A stretch of DNA of 64,000 nucleotides, taken from assembly GCA_963841995.1 (NCBI GenBank), contig CAWJEX010000012.1:76736-140735 (forward strand), in the 5' to 3' direction. The DNA comes from DATDPM01 sp963841995. Lineage in GTDB: Bacteria > Pseudomonadota > Alphaproteobacteria > DATDPM01. The notes beneath the pieces are model-generated. The model ran no database searches and was not told where the DNA came from. It worked only from the letters and a program-made list of their open reading frames with translations. Shown here piece by piece: positions 21,406 to 28,517 of the stretch (positions within the stretch are counted from its first letter, which is position 1; the number at the start of each line of letters is the position of its first letter). Made by a program: the position numbers and the translations under genes.

Positions 21406-22323
21406 TTACCGTTGGGCAACGCGAAGGTTCGAATTGCCCCGGCATGCACGCTGGGCCCGGATAACCGCGTCGATTGCCTGGGAAATCTTGGTTGCGGTCG
21501 CCGCCTCCACGGGTACGAGCGGTAACCGCAATTCGTTGCGCAAGCCGCGCAGAAGCGATAGTGCGTATTTAACAGGTCCGGGACTTGGTTCGAGCGCAAG
21601 AGCTTCTGACAGGGGAAATAGCCGTTTTTGCAGGGCGTATGCTTTCGGTCCATCGCCGCTCCGCCAGGCCAATTGCAATTCCGCACCTAATCGTGGCGTG
21701 ACGTTTGCCAGGTCGGACATGCACCCGCACCCCCCTGCGGCATTGAAGGCAAGCGCCGTACGGTCATCGCCCGAGAGCTGCACGAAATCCCGCGAAACCA
21801 GCGCGGCAATCTCGCCAGGCCGGCGCATATTGCCAGATCTGTCCTTGATGCCGACGATGTTCGGAAGCGCAGCGAGCCGCGCGACCGTTACCGGGTGCAG
21901 ATCGATCGCACAGCGGTCCGGTTCGTTGCCGATGATGATCGGAAGGTCAACGGCGGTCGCGACGGCTTCGAAATGGCGGTAGAGGCCCTCTTGGCTTGGC
22001 CGGCTATAAGGGGGAACGACGACCAGCGCCGCATTTGCCCGGGCTTGGTACGCGATACGCGCCATATCAACGGCCGTATCCGTTGAACTCGAGACGATGC
22101 CGGCGATGACGGGAACACGCTCGACGGCGGTTTCCACGCAAAGGCGGATGAGCCGTCCCCATTCCGCCAAGGTAAGCGTCGGGGCTTCGCCGGTCGCTCC
22201 GCACGGAACGAGACCTTCGACGCCCTCGGCGATCTCCCAATCGGCCAGGGAACAGAACGCTTTTTCGTCCAATGCGCCGTCGCGAAAGGGCGTAACTAGC
22301 TGGGAAATTAAGCCCTTGAACAC
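21406..22323 (-). CDS. DapA-family aldolase/synthase paralogue lacking the catalytic tyrosine
   Basis: 305 residues from a GTG start (VFKGLISQLVTPFRDG), of the DHDPS/NAL class I aldolase family. The Schiff-base lysine is kept (IVGIKDRSGN) and the GATGEA loop is near GTTGES. However, the segment corresponding to I-Y-N-x-P-x-R, which carries catalytic Tyr133 and Arg138 of E. coli DapA, reads IIGNEPDR: Tyr is replaced by Gly. A complete dapA with YNIPGR lies at 40366. So this protein is unlikely to be a normal dihydrodipicolinate synthase; another aldolase or lyase activity is possible. It is in an operon with a small membrane-anchored protein before it and secD after it. Confidence 0.8.
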   Translation of the reverse strand: MFKGLISQLVTPFRDGALDEKAFCSLADWEIAEGVEGLVPCGATGEAPTLTLAEWGRLIRLCVETAVERVPVIAGIVSSSTDTAVDMARIAYQARANAALVVVPPYSRPSQEGLYRHFEAVATAVDLPIIIGNEPDRCAIDLHPVTVARLAALPNIVGIKDRSGNMRRPGEIAALVSRDFVQLSGDDRTALAFNAAGGCGCMSDLANVTPRLGAELQLAWRSGDGPKAYALQKRLFPLSEALALEPSPGPVKYALSLLRGLRNELRLPLVPVEAATATKISQAIDAVIRAQRACRGNSNLRVAQR

Positions 22324-22339
22324 GAGCTCTCCGGATGGT

Positions 22340-22777
22340 CTAGGCCAAAGCGAAAACGGTGGCGGCCAGTGCGAGGAATGAAAATCCGATCGCGACTTCG
22401 TGTTCGCTGAACAGCGGTTTGTGGGCTGCTTCCGAGCCGCGGCGCGCGCCAACAGCGTATGGCCGCTGGATCGGCGTGTTTGTATCGCGATGGCTCGTGT
22501 CGAGAAAGTTGCGCCCGAAATGTTGCTCGACACTCATGATGCGGTCTTCATTCACGACGACGGCGGCGTTGGACGAAATCATGGCTTCGTGGGCGAAGGC
22601 GAGCGCGGCCTTGCGGCTCACGAATATGCCCCCGACGCTGTCATCGCTGCTCTCGACGCTCCAAAAGTTCGATTTGATCCCGGTCACGGTGACGAGGATC
22701 GGTGCATGGTTGACGCGATGAAAACAGTCTTCGGTACGGCTTGCGCCAGCGAAGGTGGAGTTTTGAAACATACTCAT
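22340..22777 (-). CDS. WSV-domain (DUF2188-like) protein with C-terminal membrane anchor
   Basis: A 145-residue protein. The N-terminal half matches the small protein at 18624 (FWSVESSDDSVGGIF, then ALAFAHEAMISSNAAVVVNED). A linker follows, and the C-terminus is a membrane helix (VAIGFSFLALAATVFALA). It is separated by 16 bp from the dapA-like gene and is probably co-transcribed with it and secDF. A third copy of the KdpE-box-like leader lies just upstream. Function unknown; a membrane-tethered sensor or adaptor is a guess. Confidence 0.6.
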   Translation of the reverse strand: MSMFQNSTFAGASRTEDCFHRVNHAPILVTVTGIKSNFWSVESSDDSVGGIFVSRKAALAFAHEAMISSNAAVVVNEDRIMSVEQHFGRNFLDTSHRDTNTPIQRPYAVGARRGSEAAHKPLFSEHEVAIGFSFLALAATVFALA

Positions 22778-22799
22778 GGCGAGGCCTCATTAGTTGTTG

Positions 22800-22900
22800 A
22801 TACGGCCGTCTCCTTGGGCGGCGAACTACAGCGTGAGCCTCGGCCCATAAAGATACGAGACGGATTTTTGACTCCGGAAATAAAAAATCCATAAAGCCGG
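22800..22900 (-). promoter_or_regulatory. Leader copy 3 with KdpE-box-like direct repeat
   Basis: Read on the minus strand this contains TTTATG-GATTT-TTTATT (22879-22895), half-sites 11 bp apart, then TCCGGAG, ATCCGTCTCG and CTTTATGGGCCGAGG at nearly the spacing found in leader copies 1 and 2 (one base longer). It is more diverged than the other two copies. It precedes the WSV-anchor/dapA-like/secDF operon and is a candidate KdpE-dependent promoter. A 78-codon open frame (22774-23010) crosses it, but I do not call that a gene. Confidence 0.5.
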
Positions 22901-23079
22901 TTGGGTTGCTTTTTCGCCGTTTTGTCGGCTTGTGATGCGGTCCCGAAATACCAATCGAAGAATGATGGCGCGCTGGGCTGGTCTTTCACGACTATTTCTG
23001 CACAAACCAAATCTGGGCTGACGAAATTCAGCAGTTCGGAAAGTCCGGTCGGATACGGAATGCGTCTCAGCGCGTCAGA

Positions 23080-23232
23080 TCACTTGTGCCCAATGCGGGC
23101 GCGAGATGATGCGTCGTCTTTGCGCGGCGAGGATTCCCGCGCATCGGGACGATCGAGAACTAAAATCTTGACGAGCACCGGTGCGGCGAAAACATATGCA
23201 ACGCTCGCGATCGCTACAATCGGATCGAACAT
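23080..23232 (-). CDS. Small membrane protein B (RP-AR-SSP tail), Kdp island
   Basis: A 50-residue protein: membrane helix MFDPIVAIASVAYVFAAPVL, VKILVL, then the tail DRPDARESSPRKDDASSRAR and IGHK. A ribosome site AGAGGTCGCAA precedes the ATG. It is a clear paralogue of small protein A (18222-18368) in both the helix and the tail. It follows small protein C by 44 bp and is probably in the same transcript. No known family recognised. Confidence 0.65.
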   Translation of the reverse strand: MFDPIVAIASVAYVFAAPVLVKILVLDRPDARESSPRKDDASSRARIGHK

Positions 23233-23276
23233 TTGCGACCTCTGGTGTTTTTCAAAATCTGCCGCGCCACCTGCAG

Positions 23277-23417
23277 TCACTTCCGGTGACTGTGAGAATT
23301 GGCGGACGTGTTTCTCTTCGTAGGGCGCGCTACGGGGACATCGAGAACGATGAAGAAAAGAACGACGAGCGCCGCCAGTATCGCGATGTTTAAGAAAGTC
23401 ACAATTGCGCCGTCCAT
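23277..23417 (-). CDS. Small membrane protein C (His-rich tail), Kdp island
   Basis: A 46-residue protein: helix MDGAIVTFLNIAILAALVVL plus FFIVLDVPVA, then a basic tail RPTKRNTSANSHSHRK. The ribosome site GGAGGCTGTC before ATG lies in leader copy 2, exactly where leader copy 1 carries the ribosome site of small protein A. The tail (VARP then Ser/His/Lys) loosely echoes proteins A and B. It is the first gene after the leader at 23.5 kb. Function unknown. Confidence 0.62.
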   Translation of the reverse strand: MDGAIVTFLNIAILAALVVLFFIVLDVPVARPTKRNTSANSHSHRK

Positions 23418-23422
23418 GACAG

Positions 23423-23563
23423 CCTCCATTCTTGAGCCGGCGCGCTTTGCAAGCGCTATTCGTCCGGCGCGAATACACATAGGCCGGCGACCATAAAGTC
23501 TCCATACGGATTGAGGGCGCGGATATAAAAACGGCATAAAGATCTGGTTTTTGCTAGATTAAG
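23423..23563 (-). promoter_or_regulatory. Leader copy 2 with KdpE-box-like direct repeat
   Basis: About 85% identical to 18375-18515 over 140 bp. The minus strand reads TTTATG-CCGTT-TTTATA (23524-23540), then CCGCGCCC, ATCCGTATGGAGACTTTATGG and a short frame MVAGLCVFAPDE ending in a stop, then the ribosome site of small protein C. In copy 1 the equivalent frame (MASGLCVFAPDE) does not stop and runs into the gene. It is a probable KdpE-controlled promoter and leader; the short conserved frame could be a leader peptide or simply constrained RNA. Confidence 0.65.
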
Positions 23564-23644
23564 GGATAACCCCCGTCCGCCAAACGGAGTGTCCAGTTAA
23601 TGACCGATTATGGATCACGATTTCATGCGACCATTCGTTCGTGC

Positions 23645-23889
23645 GACGAAAGACTGTGACGAAAGACTGTGACGAAAGACTGTGACGAAAGACTGTGACG
23701 AAAGACTGTGACGAAAGACTGTGACGAAAGACTGTGACGAAAGACTGTGACGAAAGACTGTGACGAAAGACTGTGACGAAAGACTGTGACGAAAGACTGT
23801 GACGAAAGACTGTGACGAAAGACTGTGACGAAAGACTGTGACGAAAGACTGTGACGAAAGACTGTGACGAAAGACTGTGACGAAAGACT
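23645..23889. repeat. 13-bp tandem repeat, about 19 copies
   Basis: The unit GTGACGAAAGACT is repeated 18 times without a single change from 23656 to 23889, preceded by a partial unit (GACGAAAGACT) at 23645. Because 13 is not a multiple of 3, all three minus-strand frames read the same 13-residue cycle (FRHSLSSQSFVTV), so the open frames here are not evidence of coding. The array lies upstream of leader copy 2 and 380 bp before the Kef antiporter gene. Perfect identity suggests a young, slippage-prone minisatellite; its copy number may vary between isolates. Confidence 0.95.
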
Positions 23890-24270
23890 ATCCTGTCTCG
23901 GACTGAGCGCGCAAATGACGTGCCCCATTGGATGCGGTCGTTAAGCAAGCAATAGCCGAACAGGAACTGTACGAACCGCTCGAACTCTATCCTGCGCAGT
24001 TCGAGCAAGTGTGTGGCTCCGGAATGACTCCCCACCCCAATACCTAGAAGCGGCGGTATCGCCCACGACGCGTTTTGCAACGTCGGCACCCGGCAATTTC
24101 GGTTCGCGCCTGGCGGCGAAATAAAGGACCTGTGAAATCTGTGGAATATCGCTAGCCGATTCGAAGAATCCCCCGCCGCGCATTAAGTCTTGATTCGAAG
24201 CCCTCAAAATCACTTATCTATACGTTTTGGTAATCAAGGCCGCTCGGGGGAAATCGCGGGCGGGATAAGA
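23890..24270. other. Intergenic stretch upstream of the Kef antiporter gene
   Basis: No gene is called here. It holds an 8-bp inverted repeat GCTCGAAC...GTTCGAGC around 23969-23998 and a short plus-strand frame rich in Glu and Leu (ending about 24048) that could be the worn end of a lost gene. The promoter of the Kef gene should lie near 24200-24260; no clear -35/-10 pair stands out. Confidence 0.4.
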
Positions 24271-26041
24271 ATGATCTCGCTCGAAGAAATTTCCATCCTG
24301 CTGTTAGCCGCGGTCATCGCCGTTCCCCTGTTCAAGAAGCTGCGGCTGGGGGCCGTGCTCGGCTATCTGGCGGCGGGCTTGGCGCTGGGCCCCCATGGGT
24401 TCTCTCTGATCGACGATCCCGAGAGCATGGTTCAAGTTTCACGTTTCGGGGTGGTGCTGCTTCTATTTGTCATCGGCCTTGAGTTGAAGCCGCAGCGCCT
24501 TTGGGTCATGCGGCGCCAGGTCTTCGGACTCGGCGGCGCTCAAGTGGTCCTGACCGGCTTCGTGTTCGCGATAATCGGCGTCGCCCTCGGCATTCCCCCC
24601 GAGGCGGCCGGGGTCGCCGGATTCGGTTTGGCCTTGTCCTCCACCGCCTTCGTGCTGCCACTCCTGGCCGAACGCAATGAGATCAACACACCCTACGGCC
24701 GGGCCTCCTTCGCCATATTGCTGTTCCAGGATCTGGCAGTCATCCCGGCGCTCGCCTTCCTGCCGCTGATGGCCGTGCCGACCGCCGATTTTAGGTCGAC
24801 GCTCATTTCGGGCGCGACGGCACTGGGCGTACTGACCGTGGTTCTGGTCGGCGGACGCTATCTCTTGCGCCCCGCCTTCCGGGTGATGGCCGAAACGAAC
24901 ATCCCGGAGATTTTTGTGGCGGCGGCGCTCCTAGTCGTCGTCGGCACTTCGGCGCTGATGGAATTGGTCGGTCTGTCGATGACCTTGGGTTCGTTCCTCG
25001 CCGGGGTGCTGTTGGCCGATTTCGGAATACCGCCACGAATTGCAGGCCGATATCGAACCCTTCAAGGGCTTGTTGCTCGGTCTCTTTTTTATGGCCGTCG
25101 GCATGTCCACCGATTTCCATCTGTTGACGAGCGAGCCGGGAATGGTCCTCGGGCTCGTCCTGGGCCTGATGCTGATCAAAGGGCTGCTGGTGTTCGGCCT
25201 CGCCACCATAACGAGGTTCGGCGCCGAATTGGCGCGGCAAATGGCCGGGGCGCTTGCCCAAGGCGGCGAATTCGCGTTCGTGCTGTTCGGTCTGGCTGCC
25301 AGCCTTGGGCTGATGGATCAGCAATTGGCCAATCTGCTGATTGTGGCCGTCACGGTTTCGATGATCGCAACCCCGGCTATGTTCTCCTTCTACGATCGGG
25401 TGGTGGCGCCCTTGTTCGAGTTGCCCGATAAACGTCCCTTCGACGAAATCGACGAGCCCGGCAATCCGGTCATCATTGCCGGTTTCGGCCGGTTCGGTCA
25501 GATCGTCGGCCGTATCTTGCGCGGCCGTGGAATTCCCTTTACCGCGATCGACGTAAGTGCGGAGCAGGTCGATTTCGTCGCCCGTTTCGGTTCCAGGGTG
25601 TACTACGGCGACGCCTCGCGGCTCGACCTGCTGCGGGCGGCCGAGGCTCATAAAGCAAAAGCCTTCGTGCTCGCCATCGACAATCCAGAGGCGTCGGTGC
25701 GTACGGCCGAGGTTGTGCGGCGCAATTATCCGGATCTTCCGATCTTCGCCCGGGCGCGCAACCGCCAGCACGCCTTCCGCCTCATGGATCTGAGAGTCAC
25801 CATGCTGGTGCGAGAGACCCTGCATTCAAGCTTGCTGCTGACCGAGAATTTGCTGGAGGCGCTCGGCATTCCCGCCGACGAGGCAAATGCAACGATCGTG
25901 CGATTCAAGGAACATGACGAAGCGACGCTGCAGGCGCAGCACGACATTTATACCGACGAGGCCCAGTTGTTGCAGACATCGAAAGAGGCCGCGGCTGAAC
26001 TACAAAGTCTGTTCGAGGCTGATTTGAATAATCGAAAGTGA
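24271..26041 (+). CDS. Kef-type monovalent cation:proton antiporter (CPA2) with RCK/TrkA-N domain, frameshifted
   Basis: The reconstructed protein is 589 residues: about twelve membrane helices of the CPA2 exchanger (MISLEEISILLLAAVIAVPL to the VGMSTDF helix) and a cytosolic TrkA-N Rossmann domain starting VIIAGFGRFGQIVGRIL. Such KefB/KefC-like proteins let K+ out in exchange for H+. The frame breaks at TTT 25020-25022; deleting one T turns LLADFGIPP into LLADSEYRHELQADIEPFKG, the conserved CPA2 sequence. The gene lies across the repeat region from the Kdp uptake island, so K+ import and export are side by side. Confidence 0.88.
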
Positions 26042-26047
26042 GGACGA

Positions 26048-26461
26048 ATGGCGGAAATCTATGTGGCGCGAAGCAGTAGCGCGTGCAAATGGGGCGCCAG
26101 CGTCGGCCTGACCAAGCACATATATAAAGTGGGGGTTGCCGAGGACTTGGCACAGGCCGCGGTCAAAGCCCTCAATCAATCCATGTACGGGGCCGAAACC
26201 GATTGGAAGCTCCTCAAAAAGGAGGACGCCGCTGGGGTCGATGAGGCCACCGCCATCGAGCGATTATCGAAGAAAGAGAAGATGGTAGACCCCGCTCTTT
26301 ATCCGAAAGTTAAAGGCGCTCGCGGCATCTTTAAGGTCAAGCCGGTCAATGCCGAGAATCACCTGATCACCAAGATGGCGATGGAAAACAACATCGTCGC
26401 CGACTTCAAGCTGACGCCGATCGATATCGCCACCTATCTGATCAACAACGCCTTGCGCTGA
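26048..26461 (+). CDS. Conserved protein of unknown function
   Basis: A 137-residue soluble protein starting 6 bp after the Kef gene, so it is probably in the same operon. I do not recognise the family with confidence. The N-terminal half (MAEIYVARSSSACKWGASVG, then IYKVGVAEDLAQAAVKALNQ) distantly recalls GIY-YIG/T5orf172-type domains in its Y-V-A...Y-K-V-G-V-A pattern. The middle is Lys-rich and the C-terminus is helical. No membrane segment or signal peptide is seen. A role linked to the antiporter is only suggested by position. Confidence 0.6.
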   Translation: MAEIYVARSSSACKWGASVGLTKHIYKVGVAEDLAQAAVKALNQSMYGAETDWKLLKKEDAAGVDEATAIERLSKKEKMVDPALYPKVKGARGIFKVKPVNAENHLITKMAMENNIVADFKLTPIDIATYLINNALR

Positions 26462-26470
26462 CCGGCGCCG

Positions 26471-26869
26471 CTAAGGGCAAACTTCCTTGGCGGCGTTTGC
26501 CATCTCCAAGTACGCGATCAGATCGGCCCGTTCCTGATCGTCGGGGACGCCGTCATAGGTCATGATCGTTCCCGGCACCATCGCCTGCGGTTTTTTCAGG
26601 AATTGATCGAGGGTCGCAGCGCTCCAGGTGATTCCCGATTTCTTCATGGCCTCGGAATAATCGAAATCGGGAAGGCTTCCGGCTTCGCGGCCGAACAGCC
26701 CGCAATGTTTCGGGCTCGTCCGGTTGTATTCCAGGGAATGGCAAGCCATGCAGCGCGCATAAATATCTTCGCCGCGTTTGACATCGCCGGATTGAAGCGC
26801 CAAAGCGCTTGAAGCGGTGAATGCGGCGAGTCCGAAAAAAATGAGGGCGCCGCGTGTTATTTGACCCAT
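26471..26869 (-). CDS. Class I c-type cytochrome
   Basis: About 132 residues from ATG 26869, which has the ribosome-like GGGAAG before it; the frame is open nine codons further. A signal peptide (GALIFFGLAAFTASSALA) is followed by the haem motif CMACH, the HCGLFGREAG loop, the distal methionine region PQAMVPGTIMTYDG and a final helix QERADLIAYLEM, as in mitochondrial-type cytochrome c. It is a periplasmic electron carrier of about 12 kDa. It lies end to end with the preceding plus-strand gene. Confidence 0.88.
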   Translation of the reverse strand: MGQITRGALIFFGLAAFTASSALALQSGDVKRGEDIYARCMACHSLEYNRTSPKHCGLFGREAGSLPDFDYSEAMKKSGITWSAATLDQFLKKPQAMVPGTIMTYDGVPDDQERADLIAYLEMANAAKEVCP

Positions 26870-27018
26870 ATCGATCTTCCCAAGACTTTTATACAAGAAC
26901 GCAGGAAGAAAAAGGCGCGCCCCGCCGGCGCTCGAGGGCTAGGCCAGGGGAACCGCCTCCCCACGATTCCGAAGACCGTTCATACCGGCGGGACGCATAA
27001 AGGTGCGGCGGCCAGGGG

Positions 27019-27609
27019 TCAGGCGACGAAAGCGGCAGGCACCGGAACATCGCCCAAGGCATTGCGAAGCACGGCCCAGTGCATAGCCTCGTCGCCCAGA
27101 ATGCTGGCGGCGGCCTTGGCCAGGTCGCGGTTCGCGAACAGCGCCACCGCGCCCAGATACGCACTGACCGCGCCTTTCTCCAGGCTGGCAGCGAAGGCCA
27201 GCACGTCGGCTTGGGTCTTCAACTTCTCCACGGGAAGTTCGTATTTGGTTTTTGGGCCCGTCGCGGTGCCGCCGAGCTTTCCGATGGTACTCGACAAGAC
27301 GCCCGCATGTTCCTTGTGTTGGCTCTGAAATGTGACTGCCAGCGTCAGGACTTCCGGCTGCAGCAGACCGCTTTCGGCGCCCACTTGGTAAGCCGCGATC
27401 GCTTCGTATTCCGCGCTCAAGGCGGTATTCAAAATCTTGATATCGGCCGCGGGATCGGCGGCATCGGCCATTTTCGAACTGGCCATGCTCTCGCAGCCCG
27501 CGAGAATGGCGACGGCGGCGGCAGAAAGGGTCGCTCGGCCGGCGCGGCTCAGGAGCGAGCGGCGGGCCAGATTGATGGTTTGCGACGGAATGATCAGGCT
27601 GTTCGGCAT
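27019..27609 (-). CDS. Ferritin-like lipoprotein (DUF4439-type)
   Basis: A 196-residue protein. It has a Tat-like/lipoprotein leader (RRSLLSRAGRATLSAAAVAI LAGC) whose lipobox LAGC would attach it to the membrane. The rest is a four-helix ferritin-like domain with metal-ligand candidates in LSAEYEAIAAYQVGAESGL, FQSQHKEHAG, LEKGAVSAYLGAVALF and GDEAMHWAVLR. Such proteins are often next to sigma/anti-sigma pairs and cytochromes and may handle iron or oxidative stress. Function is inferred from the fold. Confidence 0.75.
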   Translation of the reverse strand: MPNSLIIPSQTINLARRSLLSRAGRATLSAAAVAILAGCESMASSKMADAADPAADIKILNTALSAEYEAIAAYQVGAESGLLQPEVLTLAVTFQSQHKEHAGVLSSTIGKLGGTATGPKTKYELPVEKLKTQADVLAFAASLEKGAVSAYLGAVALFANRDLAKAAASILGDEAMHWAVLRNALGDVPVPAAFVA

Positions 27610-27806
27610 TTCACTCTCCTTGTTCTTCGCCTCGGATAACTCGCACGCCCCCGTTGGTGCCGGGCGGGCGACAAGGACAACGCATCCTTGCTGCTAACTA
27701 TCCGGGGGTCGGAACGGCGGATGAGCCCGCTCACGGAATTGTGAGAAGGAGAAATTTTGGGTGGAAGGAGAGGTGGTGCTTTGAACCGCGTGATGCCGGT
27801 ATCGGT

Positions 27807-28517
27807 CTAGATCGAACCGCCGACAAGCGCGCCTTGATAAAGAACCGGCCCGGTGGGCAGACCGGTCGGCGACCCGCCGGTGGGTTCCAAACTCACCGCC
27901 ATGGCGGCGGCGTTCCGCAAGCTGTCGAATTGCCTGGGATTGAGCGCGATTTTCTTGTCGCCCGAGCCTGCGATCAAGCCGAGCGAAACCGGGGGCTGGC
28001 CCTTGGTGCTCGGGATTAGCCAAAGCTCATAAGAGGTCCCGGCGGGCTGGTCCTGGGGCCGGAGCGACTCGACGGAAACCACGTGGCCGGCGAAATCGCT
28101 GCGGATGATCCAGGCCGGAAGTTGTTGTTGATCGTTGAGCACCGCGACTTGCGAGGGGATGGCAGGTGCTGGCGGCGGCACCGGCCGGGTCTGGATGAAT
28201 AACGCAAGAAGGGCAGCGGCAGCGGCAGCGGATACCGCGCTTACGCCGCGCCAAAAGCCCGGACTATTCCACCAGCTACGGACGGTGGACATGTCGATGC
28301 CCTGCTCGATCCGTCGCCAGACGGAATCCGGCGGCACCACGTCCGGCACGGCTTCGGCCAGCAGATTGAGCCGGTTTTCCCATTCGTCGGCGTCGCGGCA
28401 ATAGACCGCGTCGTCGGCGCGCAGCTTCTCGAATCGCCGCCGCGCCGCGCCCCGCAGCGTGCCCAAAGCATATTCGGCGGCCATCAGTTGCCGCATTTCA
28501 GGATCAGGGCGAGCCAT
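27807..28517 (-). CDS. RskA-type anti-sigma factor
   Basis: A 236-residue membrane protein: an N-terminal zinc-finger-like anti-sigma region (MRQLMAAEYALGTLRGAARRRFE), one membrane helix (VSAVSAAAAAALLALFIQT, about 92-110) and a periplasmic RskA domain with YELWLIPSTKGQPPVSLGLI and GGSPTGLPTGPVLYQGAL. It overlaps the sigma factor gene by 14 bp. It should hold the sigma factor inactive until an extracytoplasmic signal triggers proteolysis. Family members are anti-SigK-like. Confidence 0.88.
   Translation of the reverse strand: MARPDPEMRQLMAAEYALGTLRGAARRRFEKLRADDAVYCRDADEWENRLNLLAEAVPDVVPPDSVWRRIEQGIDMSTVRSWWNSPGFWRGVSAVSAAAAAALLALFIQTRPVPPPAPAIPSQVAVLNDQQQLPAWIIRSDFAGHVVSVESLRPQDQPAGTSYELWLIPSTKGQPPVSLGLIAGSGDKKIALNPRQFDSLRNAAAMAVSLEPTGGSPTGLPTGPVLYQGALVGGSI

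Noticed and set aside
22774..23010. 78-codon minus-strand frame overlapping the start of the WSV-anchor gene
   Set aside because: Its second half is leader copy 3, including the KdpE-like box; no homologous protein pattern is visible. The ATGA overlap may be chance.
23645..23889. Possible CRISPR array
   Set aside because: The repeats are 13 bp and directly joined with no spacers, and no cas genes are present; it is a simple tandem repeat.
23559..24089. 176-residue minus-strand frame with six 13-residue repeats
   Set aside because: The open frame results from the 13-bp array being stop-free in all minus frames; the flanks show no protein features and there is no ribosome site.
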